Shown: positions 24,701-38,065, numbered from the stretch's first letter. The stretch: DNA of 64,000 nt from Micrasema longulum (GCA_022494885.1 JAGVSM010000977.1:124001-188000), one strand, 5' to 3'. The notes: generated from the sequence alone by a model not told the origin. Program-made: numbers and translations.

Positions 24701-27030
24701 TCATAATCGAGGCCCTGACCAATAGAACTCGTCAATTTGTACCTATAATCTTCGACATTTCACGCTCACAGACTTTTCACCTTTCGAAGAATACAGGCTA
24801 CCGCAAAATCAGTTTTATTAATGTCAGCGAATTAAGTTGTAAACATAACAATTTCATTGATGTTTTTTATGTCCCTAATGAGTACCTTAGACCTTTATCT
24901 TCCTGCTTGCAGAACCAGCTGACCAATGGTAATGTCCGTAGGAAGAAAGGAATGTTTAATCATTATTATTAATCATATTTCAAACATTTAACTAAAATTT
25001 GACGTATTCTTAGGATATGTAAATAATAAATTAAATTAGAAATGTATTTTTTTACGCAACCCTAAGAAAATTCCATAAGGCCCCGAATAGGCAGTTTGGG
25101 GTACATGCTTAATATTGCATTTATGCGTGCAATTTAAATTACTACGATAATTTGCGTATTTGTTACATCACCATCCAAATGCAACAACCTATTATTGCTG
25201 AGCAAAGTATGAGAAAATCAGATAAACTTATTTAACTTGATCGAAAACGTCTCACGAGTCATCCACCTGAGAGAATTACCTTGTGAGGTGGTGTTATAAA
25301 ACACGGGTTAGAAATAACCTAGGAGTTTACGTGACGCTCCAATGTGGCATGTGATACGCTTTACAGTTGTGCTACTATTCTTAATCCTGATGAAAAGCGC
25401 AAAAATATTTTTCTTTTGCTTGCGCCATCATATTCCATAGTCATGTCCCCACTATGCTCCCATATCTAGTTATGCACAAATTTATTTTGGTATAAAACAA
25501 AAATACGATACATTGATTTTCGCTTGAAGATATTTAATAGATGGTAACACAAAAAAACATCAAAATATTTTTTCTATAGCCAAACTTTTTTGTATATTTT
25601 TTTTGTACTTAAAGAAAAATAGATAAAACGCAGCAGAATTCATTTTTTTATTTAAAAAAAAGCGGCGAACACTTTCTTATCTGGTTGCTTCTATACTGAG
25701 CGCTTCATTTCAATCTTATATGGACTACCAGTAGCTCAATCACAAATAACTATCAACGTGCTTAAAAACATGCTCAGCATTTGAGCAATCACAATGAACA
25801 ATAATGAAAATGCTTAAATTATCACAGTCATCAGTCAACGCGTGTGTAATCTCTAAGTCAACGCCTCGTGTCGGTTTGTTTTTTGTTTTTCCCATAAATA
25901 AATACAGTTCACTGGCGAAAAATCGGCATTTACCATAAAAAAGAATATAATATATTGCATTTGCAAAATATTAAGGAGTATCTAATAAAAAAAAGTGAAC
26001 ATTAAATTACAATTACTATGGCGACTGCTTTCTTGAAATTTGGCTTGCCAACCGCCGGCTTAATGCAATAAATAACATGATAAATAATAAATAAATAAAC
26101 TAAAATAGTAGTTTTCGAATAATTTCCATATTTACACCGGTGAGATTCAAATATGTGATTGCGCAGTACGATTATACGTCGCGAAACTTAAATATTTTGA
26201 CACTTAATATTAGGTATTTACAGATGTTCCATTGTGTTCGCGAATACGATAAATAACCATGGTTAAAAATTGTCATTACGTCGCTTATTAGCACGTCGAT
26301 AGTCATTTGTGATTGGGCTACTGGAGTAACACAATACTAATAATATCTCTAGTTTTATGTATTTTTTTAATTTCCCGCTATACTCCGCGTTCCCATTATA
26401 CCTTTCATTTCCCTATGATTCTATGATTTTTGCAATAAAAAATATATAACGGACTTCAAAAGATTTCAAATAAACACAGTTCTGCAAAACAAGGTATAGA
26501 AAATAATATTAATAAAAAATAGATACTTATAGATAAAATCAAAACGAAAATAGTTATAGATAAACAATAATTTAGATTTTCAACGTAATATTTTTTATAC
26601 ACAAAATTATAAATGAACGTTTCTCGAGCGAATTAACCGAAAACAATCTAATGAAAGTAAACTTATCAAAAAATACATAAAATAAAAAGTTAGGCCACCA
26701 TTTCCACGAACTATAAAAGTGATCTAATGTTTTTATTAAATGTGTGTTGAAAATTAGTGTATTTTGTAGGCATATATTTAGTTTAGGAATTGATAAATAA
26801 AACTCCTAACAAAATACAATTGTTATCAATTATTACCCAAATTGGTTTTAAGAAATTATTTTTCAATCACCAATTAAAAATTTTTTAACATCCCAAAAAT
26901 TAACAAATTGATGTAATGATGGATATTTAAAAAAAGATCCAATTACGACTTTTATCGACGAAGATTATGACAGAGGCCTGCACCCTGCGCCCGTAGGCCT
27001 GTTTCATATGCATCGTCGATGGGTGAAAAC

Positions 27031-27555
27031 TATAGTCCTTAAAATATAGCTTGATTAGAATGACACCTGTCAAACTAATTTCATTAGTGACGGGAAATTA
27101 TCACTGATAAAATCGATTTTATCAGTTATTTCATGCAATCATGAAACTCTGTTTCTGAAAATTGATATAAAAAACGCAAAAACAAGCCGATTATAGTGTG
27201 TTTAACACAATTATTCACCACAAAATGAGACATTCATACCTTTTTCATGAACAACATCAAATTAATTATTTTTGTTATTCGATCAATTTGTCCCATCTCA
27301 AACGTTTTTGCAGAATGATGTAACCTTGTAAGAACGTCGTTAATAATTAGGTTTAGTTTGTTTTTTTAAAGTTTTATAGCTGATTTTATATATTAATGTT
27401 GATTTATGTTACAAACATTGTATTAAAAAATAAATTAACACGCCAGATATTTTTCGTGTGTCAATATAAATAACTCCTTTGACGTTACTACAAAGTTATG
27501 TCTTCACCTTTTCTGACAACTGTCATTCTAATCATGTTACATTTTAAGGACTATA
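27031..27555. repeat. MITE with about 45-bp terminal inverted repeats
   Basis: The left end tatagtccttaaaatatagc followed by ttgattagaatgacacctgtc matches the reverse complement of the right end (gacaactgtcattctaatca, then attttaaggactata). The interior of about 430 bp has no ORF. Confidence 0.75.
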
Positions 27556-27920
27556 TTTAATTATTTTATTTTTTCATTAAGTTCATTTAGTTTCTTCTCG
27601 CAGATAAAAATGTTGCAAAATGAAATAAAGCGAAGATTAGTCGGCTTAATGTTTTACTGGTCAGTGGGTTTTATTAAAAAATAATTATAATAGGGTAAAT
27701 TAGGGTATCAGAAGCAAATTTAGAAATCTTCACCAAAAACGGAAAATTAGTTGTTGATGCCCAAATAAACTACACATAAAAACCTTCGTATTGGTTGACG
27801 TGCAGACGCTTTAGCAGTTCAACCTATTACAACTTTGTGAAATGCTAACTGATTGAATACTTATTTATTTAGTAAAATAAGACACACTATTTTTTAAAAA
27901 AAGTACTTTATTATGTAAAT

Positions 27921-28444
27921 AAAACACGAGTGATACTTTAATCCACAAATTTGGAATATCCGGTGACCGGTTTCATCGCTTTCGCGACATCTCCGAGACT
28001 GAAATTAATAGATTAAAAAATAAACCCGATTACCCAATTACTTAATGAACAGATAACACATGTGCATTCTCCATTACTTTAACCATTGTAATATAATTTT
28101 ACTAATGACTTTTTACCCTTTGTTTTTCGGAAATCATTATTTACAAAACTACACTCACAAAGGATGGGACACCAACAATAAAATAAAATACTTAAACTCA
28201 TTAAAATAGCATTATGTCAATTCATTAGTTAACCCAAAGAAAATTTGTTGATAATGATCCTTAAGATAAAAATAACTTTATTTAATTTACTTACATATAA
28301 CTTTGAATTATCTATCCTTACCTCTGTTCTGTATAAATACATTTAACTTTTTAATAAAGACACCAGTCTCGAAGATGTCGCGAAAGCGATGAAACCGGTC
28401 ACTGGATATTCCAAATTTGTGGATTAAAGTATCACTCGTGTTTT
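27921..28444. repeat. Palindromic element with 81-bp arms, Penelope-like terminal sequence
   Basis: Arms 27921-28001 and 28364-28444 are inverted copies: ccggtttcatcgctttcgcg in one and cgcgaaagcgatgaaaccgg in the other. The same arm recurs in gene B intron 1 (47661-47885), and a related gccagtcttgaagatgcg with gcgaaagcg lies 3' of a GIY-YIG coding remnant at 54639. I infer a non-autonomous relative of a Penelope-like element. Confidence 0.6.
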
Positions 28445-29797
28445 ATTTATATAATAAATTACAATGAACTTCCATCAAGAATTTTCACTTACAAACTTAA
28501 ATGTTTGAAAAATGTACTTGTTTAATTGAATCATAATTAAAACAGTTACACCAATATAAACAATTATAATAGTAAAATTTACATAAATGTACAGTGTTTG
28601 TATAATATTGTTCAAAAATATAAAATTTTCTTATAAATTTGTATAAACCCTAATGATGAAGTTTAATGTTTTACATATATATATTTATTTGTCAATTGAC
28701 TATCAAACTAAACCAATTTTTTTTCATAATTGATTGTAATGTTTCGTATTTTCATCGTCATGATTTCTAAAAAAGTTTTGTAAGTTTGAAATTACTCCGT
28801 CCGTGGCGTTTCTAGTTGTCGTCGGTGAGTTGTCCTGACTGGTGAGTTGGTTTCGCGGAAACTGGAAATCTATCACAACACACAACCATACTGTAGTTGA
28901 TTCGCGAGAACTTGTGACGTAGTTTAAGGTAGTAAATTTTTATTACAATCATCTTTATTAATTTTGTCGTATATTTTTGAAAACCTTCGCCGTATAATGA
29001 AATGCTCTAATTTTTACCGCAGGTAAGAAAACATTTTTTATACCTTTAATTTCCTGAACTTCCTCGTTGCATGCACTTCTTTTGACTCTAGTCTGTGTTA
29101 TCTTACTCGTATTTTAATTAAATTTTTCGAGTATAGATTTTCTTCTTATAAAAAATGTGTTTACATTATGTCATAAATTATTATTAATGTAGGTTAAGTA
29201 TTAATAATCGAAGCAATTTTAAAAAAACCTGCTGATGAGTTGTTTGTATACAATTCAACGGGACTTAAATTTTAAGCCTTTTGTGAAAATATGATATCAT
29301 AAAAATAAACTTAATGACGTTGTAAATATATAAAAAATAAGAGAGAAAAATCTATTATAAATTGCAATATTTTTGTAATTTCAAAACCTTATTTTACGGG
29401 CATCAGGTTTTTTAATATATTTTGGCAGATAATCAACGCAATAATTTTCGAGGGGGTTTTTCTATATTTTTCTTCCATCAAAATATATACATTTTTATGG
29501 GTCTCTTAAATGTAAACTGTAAATTGCAAAAAATAATTTAAGTTCGAGATATTTTACAGATATGTTACAAAATTTTTTAAATCGTTAAAAAACGTCAAAA
29601 ATAAATTTTGTGAGACAAAAGAAACATTAGAACACGGTGATTTTGATTTGATTGAACGAATAAAATGGGAAGAATTTGATACATAATAGTTTATGCTTGG
29701 ATTATTAGTTATTGTTGAACTACCATGAGAAACCCTAAAATGACGCATATTCATAAGACATTCTATTTATGCCATATAAAGAAGATTCGAAAATTGT

Positions 29798-32700
29798 TTA
29801 TCGTTTCGGAGCCATAGGTGTACTTGTTCGAGAATTTTTTTTGCCTCTTAAACCCAAGCATCCTGTTACAGGCCGTACCTGGCCAATCGAGGTATTGGAG
29901 GTAGAACGAGTGGGGCGAACTGGGAGGGGCAAGCCTGTGCGTCGCGGCGCCGCCACTGCCACGGGGGCGGGACGCGGGGTGGGGGCCCGAGTGGTGACCG
30001 AAGGGGGGCGGATGCCAGACACTCTCCGGCTGCTGGCGCTGACGGCACTAGACGAAGGTTGCTCCAGTACCCACCCGGGGATGGGTATACCGGGAGTCGT
30101 GTCCCTCGGTGGAGGCCGACAGGATTCTGCTCTTGCCGCTGCTGCTGCTCTTCTTGACCTAAAATCGTGGGCTCTCGCCATATTCACAAAAGGTGATAAC
30201 TCCGGTAGGTCAGGAGGAGTTCGTAAATCTTCTATCGGGGGTTGAGCAGGAGGGGGTTGCATGGGAGGTTGCGGAGATATTCTGCGGGGTTTCGGAATAC
30301 ACTTGGAGACTTGCGAACGAGGTGCTTCTTGATCACCTCTTTTTTCCCTAAAGTCTCTTGCTCTCGCCCAATTCGCAATCAATGACAATTCAGGTCTATC
30401 CGGAGGAGTTTCTAAATCTTCGAATCGTTGTTGAGTAGGAGCTTGTGGTATTCGACGAGGTCTCGGAGGGGTTTTCGGAGGAGTTGGTTCTCTTTCACTT
30501 TCCATTAACTCACAAAATCTCTCTAATTTTTCAAACTCAGCGGTATCATCTATGTTGGCAACCAAGGGGCAGGGAGATGGGGATGGACCCTTCTGGAATA
30601 ATTGTCTTCTTACTTGATTAGGTGAAGGCGTAAGTTCTCGCTCGCCTTCTACTAATTCCATCAATCTCTCGAGTTTCTCAAATTCTTCCGTATCGTTAAG
30701 GCTTCCGTATCGATGGGATGGAGGTGATGGAGATGGTGTAAATGGATACATTGCTTCATTTGCCTCTGATATAGGTGACAATCTTGGTCGAGGAACATTT
30801 GTTATAGATTTTTCGCACTCTCTTTTATCGGCTCGACTAAGAGCTGATGATGGACTATCAAAAAATAATTGTCTTCTTACATCTCTATGTGGAGGTGTGA
30901 GTTCGCAATCGTCGTAAACTAATTCCACTGAGGAAACTCTTGATGGTGGAATAATTGACTTAACACTAGATAATCTTGGTGGAGGAATATTTGACTTTAA
31001 ACTTGAAAATCTGGGTGGAGGGATATTAGATTTTATAGAATAAGTTTTCAGTTGAGGAATCTTTGATCCTACAGAAGAAAACCTTGGTTGAGGAATATTT
31101 GACGGTGGTAATGTTTTTATTTTATTATCTCTAGAAGATGAAGGGCGTTGGGGATTGAATTGAATGGCAATTTTCCATGGTTTTTTATCAGGGCCGTCAA
31201 ACAACAAAACATCTTTATCTGCTGAAATATCTGACTCTATATCTTCAAACGAACATTGAGCATCATCTATCAGGCTTCTATCTGCGGAGTCTCTTGAATG
31301 TATGAAATGCACTTCCTTTGGAGAATACTTCGTTTCATCGGTTAATATTGATATATTCTTTTCACCTTCCTCATTTTTAATGTTGATTAGAGAAACTCTT
31401 TCAACATGTTGCGGGTGAGCTACTATTTCTGGATTTTCAAAAGACTCGAAATCGCTCGGTTCTTCGAAAAGAGACATTGACATATCATTAATTGGTAAAG
31501 GTCCCAGTGAACTTTGCCTTCCCCTTTCAAGATTAAACGCAGGAGGGCCTGAGAGTCGTCTCTGTCGGTATGGTCTAGGAGGTGTCATACCAAATGAATA
31601 TCTATCTTTCGTAATGGGTTGTTTGGGATCTAACTCAAATAAATCTAAGCCACCAACTTGTTCTAACTCTGGCGGTCCTGACATTCTCCTTCCTGGACAA
31701 ACCTGATTCTGCCCTCCAGCTCCTCCATACGATCTTCTTCTACCTGGTATTCCGATAGTTCTAAACATATTTTCATACTGAGGGGCAAATGGATCTGGCA
31801 ATGTTATATCTAAAGGTGGTTGTATTGTATCATTTATCTCTAATGGTCCCAGTCTCTCTCTGCCCATACTAATTCTAGGAGGGCCTGACAAACGTCTGCG
31901 TCTATGTGGTCTTGGGGGTGTCATACCAAATGAATATCTATCCTTTGTAATAGGTTGTTTGGGATCTAACTCAAATAAATCTAAGCCACCAACTTGTTCT
32001 AACTCTGGAGGTCCTGACATTCTCCTTCCTGGACAAACCTGATTCTGCCCTCCAGCTCCTCCATACGATCTTCTTCTACCTGGTATTCCGATAGTTCTAA
32101 ACATATTTTCATACTGAGGGACAAATGGATCTGGCAATGTTATATCTAAAGGTGGTTGTATTGTATCATTTATCTCTAATGGTCCCAGTCTCTCTCTGCC
32201 CATACTAATTCTAGGAGGGCCTGACAAACGTCTGCGTCTATGTGGTCTTGGGGGTGTCATACCAATTGAATATCTATCATTTGTGATTGGTCTTCTAGGG
32301 TCTAACTCAAATAAATCAAGGCCACTGAATTGCTCCAATTCAGGAGGACCTGACATTCGCCTTCTTGAATAGATTTGATTCTGTCCTGCTCCACCATATG
32401 ATTTCCTTCTGTGTGGTATTCCTATGGTTTTAAACAAATGTTCATACTCAGGTACAAATGGATCTGGCAACGTTATATCTAAAGGTGGTTGTATTGTATC
32501 ATTAATCTCTAATGGTTCTAGTCTTTCTCTTTCCATGCTTATACGAGATGGGCCTGATAATCGCCTACGTCTGTATGGCCTTGGTGGTGTCATGCCAACC
32601 GAATATCTATCACTTGTGATTGGTCTTTTGGGGTCTAGTTCAAATAAATCAAAGCCGCCAATTTGCTCTAGTTCTGGAGGTCCTGACATTCGCCTTCCCG

Positions 32701-35700
32701 GACAGACTTGATTTTGTCCTCCAGCTCCACCAAACGATCTTCTTCTATTTGGTATTCCTGAAGGTTTGAATAAATTTTCAACAAATAATTCTGGCATAGA
32801 TATATCTAAGGGAGGTTGAACCATGTCATTAATTTCTAATGGTCCTAGTCTTTCTCTTTCCATAGTAATTCTGGGAGGTCCTGATAGTCGCCTGCGCCTA
32901 TATGATCTTGGTGGTGTCATACCAATTGAATACCTATCATTTGAAATAGGTCTTTTAGGATCCAGCTCAAATAAATCTAGACCTCCAACTTGTTCTAATT
33001 CAGGAGGTCCTGACATACGTCTGCCTGGATAAATTCTGCGCTGCCATGTTGCTCCTCCAAATGAACGTCTTTCTTCAGGCATTCCTATAGTACGAAACAT
33101 TTCTTCGGGAGGAGGTAGTGTAATGTCAGACATTCCTGAATACTCATGGTCAAATATGGATGTGTCGTTAATAGGTAATGGACCCGGCAGACTTATCCTG
33201 CCTTTGTCAAGATTAAATCTCGCTGGTCCAGATAATCTCCGACGTGAGTATGGTTTCTGAGGGGTTAATCCAAATGAATATCTTTCGGCAAGAGGTTGAG
33301 CTCTAGAAACATCACCCAAAGCTGATAAAGCGGAATCATCAGCAACTAACTCCATTACTTCATCTCTAATTATATTTCTGTCTATTAATCTCGGTCCCAT
33401 TTCCAAATTTATTGCTCCGGGTCCTGAATATCTTCGGTGTCGTATTATTTTATGTGGTGTTAAACCTTGTGAATAGCGCCTAGAATGTCTATGAATTGAA
33501 GGAGCCGGTATAGAGTCATCAGCTAAAGACATATCAAAATCGTCTAACAGTCCAGATGACTGGAATGAATCAAAAGGTAATATCTCATCATCTAAATTGT
33601 CAGCATGGGGTATTCCGGCAAAGGCTTGAGAAGGATAGTACATCTCGTCATTATATTTGACTTCGAGAAATCTTCTCGTTGCATCTCGAAAAGCTTTTTC
33701 ACTTCTCGGAGTAAAGGCATCGTCCTTTTCAATAATTCCTGAGAAGTGGTGAACTGGTGTTTGAGGTGGGGTTGGCAACGATTCTTCAAAGTTTATTGAT
33801 TCTTCAAATAAATCACGTTCATTTGGAACTGCAGAAATTGCTGACACATCAGCAAAATCTATTGAAACATCATTTATCATACCAGGATCAATTGAACTTT
33901 CTCTTTTTCGATACAAAGCTGGAGGAGCTGAAAGACGCTTTCGAAATGTATCTTTGGTTTGATTATAACCACCATATGATTCTCGCCTTTCGGGTATTTT
34001 GATGTTCCTGACAAAAGTTGAATCCACAGATGTTTGGGTTAAATCTCCAAAATGTCTATCTTTCAAATATTTTAATTTTTTAAATCTGGCACCAGGATCT
34101 CTTATTTTTGTTATTGCAGGCATAGCATATGTACCAGGAGCATTTTCATCTTCAATAAACAAATTGCTTACTGAACCAATACTTGAAAATGTAGATTCTG
34201 GTTTCTCAGAACGTGTTATGTTTAAACATTCATCCCCCATAAATGAACTTCCTAGAATATCAGAATCTAATGTGAAATCCAATCTTCGTCTGGCATCTTG
34301 TTGATTGAACATACTATTGTCCACTTGCCGTCCTGGTATAGGAACATTATGGGCAGTGTAATAGTTTTGGTCCATGTATTGAAGTTCCAGTAATCTTCTC
34401 GTCGCATCCCGAAATTCCTTTTCACATCTTGGAGAAAAAGCTGCGTCAGGCTCAATAATACCCGAAAAATGATGCACAGGTGTTTGAGGTGGTGTCGGAA
34501 GAGTTTCATCAAGGTGTATTGATTCTTCAAACAAGTCAGGTTCGTCGGGAATAGGAGTTACATCTGACACATCAGCAAAATCAAATGAAGTATCATTAAT
34601 CATGCCTGGATCAATTGAACTCTCCCGCCGTTTATAAAGTGCGGCAGGCGCAGAAAGACGTTTGTTGAACCAATCTCTTTGTTGAGCGGCACCTCCATAT
34701 GATTCACGATGTTCAGGTATGTGTTTGATAAAATAATCTGGATCAACAGATTGTTCTGACATATCGCCAAAATACTTATCTTTCATGTATTTCAGTTTTC
34801 TAAATCTCTTTCCCGGATCTTTAATTTTGGCTATTGTCGGCATAGCATATGTACCAGGTTCTTCTTCGTTTTCCACAAATAAATGTCCATCTGAACCTAT
34901 ACTGGAGAAAGCAGAGTTGTTGAAAGTACTATATGTGTTGTCAAAAGGAAAAGATTCATGTGATAATAATTCTCTAGACGATTCTGTGACAAAAGATGGA
35001 ACTTCTCGAGAGAAATCTAATTCTTCCTGAGCATTCAAAGCTTCCCAGTTTCTGTCCAATAAATCTTGATCTACTGCTGGTGGTTTTTCAGGAAATGTTA
35101 CTATTCTTGAAATACCCTTATCGGCTTCTCTTCTTATAAAATCTTCTAACTCCTCCATTCCCATACTGCTTTCATTACAAATATCCGGAATATTCATTGA
35201 TATGTCCGTCAAATTATGTTGTGGATTACTAGATTCCTTCGCATACTCTAAAAGCTGAAAGTATCCTCTCGGAACAGGTGCTGTTATAAGTGGTTGCTGC
35301 AGAGAAGTAGGAATATCACCATCAAATAGGATATCCGGGCGCTCTGGTGTTTGTGGACCAAATACCAGTGGACAAAGTAAGTCATCTGGTAACTCTACTT
35401 CAGCTGCAGTCATCGGTAAACGTCTTCTAGGAGTGAGAGCTGTAAGAATTTTACTCAACATTATGTTTTAAAAAATTAAGGATTTTATTTAACTTTATAT
35501 CTTAGTGAAATGTAGTTTCATATTATGTGTTCTGCGCTCTTAAGCAAATGTATTCATACCCGATATTGTTTGCCTATCTGCAAATTCACGTTTAGGAGAG
35601 AACATTGGAGGTGGCGTCTGATTAAGATTCCGTTGCCTTCTTATTTGTTGTAATTCACGAAATGTATTGATAGACCTATCTATATTTGGGGAAAATAAGT

Positions 35701-35794
35701 ATCGAGCCCGAGGTCTTGGTCTCTGTGGTGAAAGGGACATATCTGAGGTCTCCAACTCGCCCATGCATTCCTGAGAAATGTTTAGATCGGCCAT
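29798..35794 (-). CDS. Gene A: large repetitive disordered protein, 1958 aa, function unknown
   Basis: I do not recognise a family. Exon 1 is 35560-35794 (ATG with good context, cAACATGGCC; protein starts MADLNISQEC) and exon 2 is 29798-35439. The 120-base intron has GT-AG ends and the phase-1 junction makes Ala79. Order of regions: an S/T-P-rich N-terminus; a 189-residue block present twice (DNA about 34345-34909 and 33625-34189), each with RRESYGG, KRLSAP and TPPQTPVHHFSG; seven copies of a unit of up to 112 residues (about 31490-33478) each opening RYSxG[ML]TP and carrying RRxSGP; a segment shared with gene B (INIKNEEGEKNISIL, then FDGPDKKPWKIAIQF); RRQLFF and RRQLFQ motifs near TP/SP sites; and a proline-rich, GC-rich C-terminus with SRRVSGI. 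No signal peptide or membrane helix is seen. Probably a highly phosphorylated scaffold (inference). Confidence 0.85.
31490..33478 (-). repeat. Coding tandem repeat of gene A (up to 336-bp unit, 7 copies)
   Basis: Units start near 33476, 33284, 32938, 32610, 32277, 31941 and 31605. Units 5 and 6 are exactly 336 bp apart and almost identical in DNA, including silent positions, so they duplicated recently. Each later unit encodes RYSxGMTPPR, RRRRLSGP, PLEINDTIQPPLDI, IGIPGRRRSYGGA, GRRMSGPPELEQ and GLDLFELDP in that order. The first and last units are partial. Confidence 0.9.
33625..34909 (-). repeat. Coding duplication in gene A (189-residue block, two copies)
   Basis: Copy 1 (about 34345-34909) and copy 2 (about 33625-34189) are 720 bp apart. 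Shared landmarks: FSSIGS, PGTYAMP, RESYGG, KRLSAP, RESSIDPGMIND, LPTPPQTPVHHFSGIIE and FRDATRR. The copies have diverged much more than the 336-bp units, so this duplication is older. Confidence 0.85.
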
Positions 35795-36615
35795 GTTGAT
35801 CGAAGAGTCCCTTATCAAACTTTTAATTTATATCACTTAAATAATGTAGTTAAAAATTGAGTGTACTGTCAAATTTTATGGTGACAGGGGGTTAATTTTA
35901 GTATCCATAAGATTTCAAACTATAATTTTGTTATTAATTTTAGAGACACGAGATCATCAACTCATCTGAAAGACAAACGACGTCAAAATATTTAATAAAA
36001 ATTTGCCTTCGTACATAACTAAAATTTTAAGAAGTGACATGTTGTTGTATAAATTTATAATATATTGAAATGACATAAAATGTAATATTTAAATTCAGAA
36101 GGCAAAAGCCATAGCTTCATAATATGTAAACTTAGTTTGAGTAGGTTTCCGTATCCATAACTTTCCATAGACATAATTGAATCAAAAATTATTAAAAGAC
36201 ATTTGTTAATTTTTTACAGTTTCCGTTTTTATGACTTTATTCCAAAAATAAATCTAAAATTTATGGTTTGATTGGAAAACCACATCCTTTATACACTTTT
36301 TTCATTTGAATATTAGGTAGATAAAAACATGATGACTTTTAAAACAACTTTTGTCCTGGGCATGAGTTGTTTTAAAAACATTTTTTTTATCTACGACTTA
36401 CAATAATTTAACACAAGTTTTAAAAAAACTGAAGAATTGTGCAAACATGACCATTTTTATTTTGGTACAGTCTTAAACTATATGTAGAATCTACTCCTAC
36501 CCAATATACTCCTACACACTACAGGATATTTTCTATCTTCTGTAGTTATGGATTTACAAAGTATTTGGAATTAGTAATTTAACCAACAATGGTTCTATGT
36601 TTTATGATTATCACT

Positions 36616-36862
36616 AGGGTATTGCTAAGAAGGGAGCCAACGAAGTTTGCTCTTTTATTTTGGATTATATAAAGACTCTGACTTATACCCGTATGCAGAG
36701 ACAAAACTTAAGGTAAGGAAAGTACAATCTAATCTCAAATGCATAGAATAACCCGAAGGTGAAGACAATAGAATGTACTTTCCTCACCTTAAGGTTTGTC
36801 TCTGCATACGATTATGCATTAGACTTAGAGTTTGAGTATTGCCAACTTTCTCCAGGAGCAGG
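36616..36862. repeat. Foldback element
   Basis: The inner arms gtatgcagagacaaaactta (36691 onward) and taaggtttgtctctgcatac (36790-36809) pair with little mismatch, and outer sequences gggtattgctaag and gagtattgccaac lie at the ends. No ORF. Confidence 0.6.
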
Positions 36863-37519
36863 GATCACTCACCTATTTATAGAAGGACCAATTTGACACA
36901 TGTTTTATTAAAGAACTGGTAAGATTCCGCTTTTAACGCCTATGACAAAAGCATGTCCACTGGAATAATTTTCGGTTAATATAAATGAAAAAAAGGATAC
37001 TATAAACTTAATCAAGTGTATTAAGCCATCCTCATAAGATTTTCATAACTGAATAATAAATGGGTGACTAATGATTCTGAGAATTCACCAGAAAGAGAGC
37101 TGTTATAAAATAAAGTTACTAATGCTACCATTTAAATAAATAAAAATGTTAATTTCTTAGTCAATCTTGTGTTGATTTTTAAAACAACCCGAGTCCACTA
37201 CAGTGTTTTTTTTCATATGAAATTACAAAAATAAATTGATATTTCAATTACCACCAGCTGTGTTTCATCATAGTTATAATGGGAGGTACCAAAAATTCTC
37301 ACTTTATAGTTTATTTCAGGTGGGATACAGTTTTTTTTTAATATCTCTTAACTAACATTTATGGACGAAAGTGTCTTTTAATAATCGTTGGTTCAATTAA
37401 TAACTTTTATCAACGCTCGGTTGACTTACCAGCCAATTGGCTACCTATCAAATTTGAAAAAAAAATCGTTTCCACACTAAATGTCTGTTTCCAAATTACC
37501 TTTTCAAAAATCTTCTCCA

Positions 37520-38065
37520 TTAATATCTTCCACAAGTTGGAGAACTTTTTTATGCTGGAGATGGTTCAGAAGAAATTTCTGAGGTATCTTTACTTAACAG
37601 GGTATGGATACTATCCATGGCTCTACCCGTCAGACTACATACTGGAAAGGCTTGGCTACAGTAGTTTGGAGAAAAGAAAAGATGCACGTTGGTTTGTGTA
37701 TTTTTTCTAATAGATACGTGGTATTACGGTCAATTTGGGTGTAACGAAGAGTATTTTTCTGTATTTTCCTACTGACTACTTGCGACTTAAATACCCGCGG
37801 CTTAAGCTATTTTGTCTTCCTGCTTGCAGAACCAGCTTGCAAGTAATGCCAGTAGGAAGAGCAATGTCTCTACTCAACCGTATCTCTTTGAATATTGACG
37901 TCTTTCATGTTACTGAAAGAAAGCTCAGAGAGCTTCTTTTTACTTTAATTACTGGGTATTTTTATTTTGCCATTTTTTCACAATCATTTTTTTTTGTTTT
38001 TGTTTGCAGTATTTTGTATGCCTTGACTTTGTCTTTTGTAATAGACGTAAACATAATAAATAAAT
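37520..38065 (+). mobile_element. LINE C-terminal remnant
   Basis: The plus strand encodes MLEMVQKKFLRYLYLTGYG and LERLGYSSLEKRKDAR, then after a frame break LFCLPACRTSLQVMPVGRA, all typical of the distal part of a LINE reverse-transcriptase protein. A related patch (cttcctgcttgcagaaccag) lies at 24897. Truncated and broken. Confidence 0.6.

Larger units (their letters stand above)
23267..29797. other. Intergenic region, no gene seen
   Basis: Between the transporter start and the end of gene A. Short ORFs such as 23614-23820 and 23976-24320 resemble nothing and have no conserved features. Contents that can be supported: an imperfect tandem repeat near 24360-24700, a LINE remnant near 24880-24960, a MITE at 27031-27555 and a palindromic element at 27921-28444. 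The rest is AT-rich sequence in which I see nothing. Confidence 0.6.

Noticed and set aside
29769..30245. 158-codon plus-strand ORF
   Set aside because: Antisense to the GC-rich end of gene A; its composition explains the open frame and it has no recognisable homology.
35795..35818. Longer start of gene A exon 1 (non-ATG)
   Set aside because: The upstream codon is TTG, and the ATG at 35794 has a strong insect start context.
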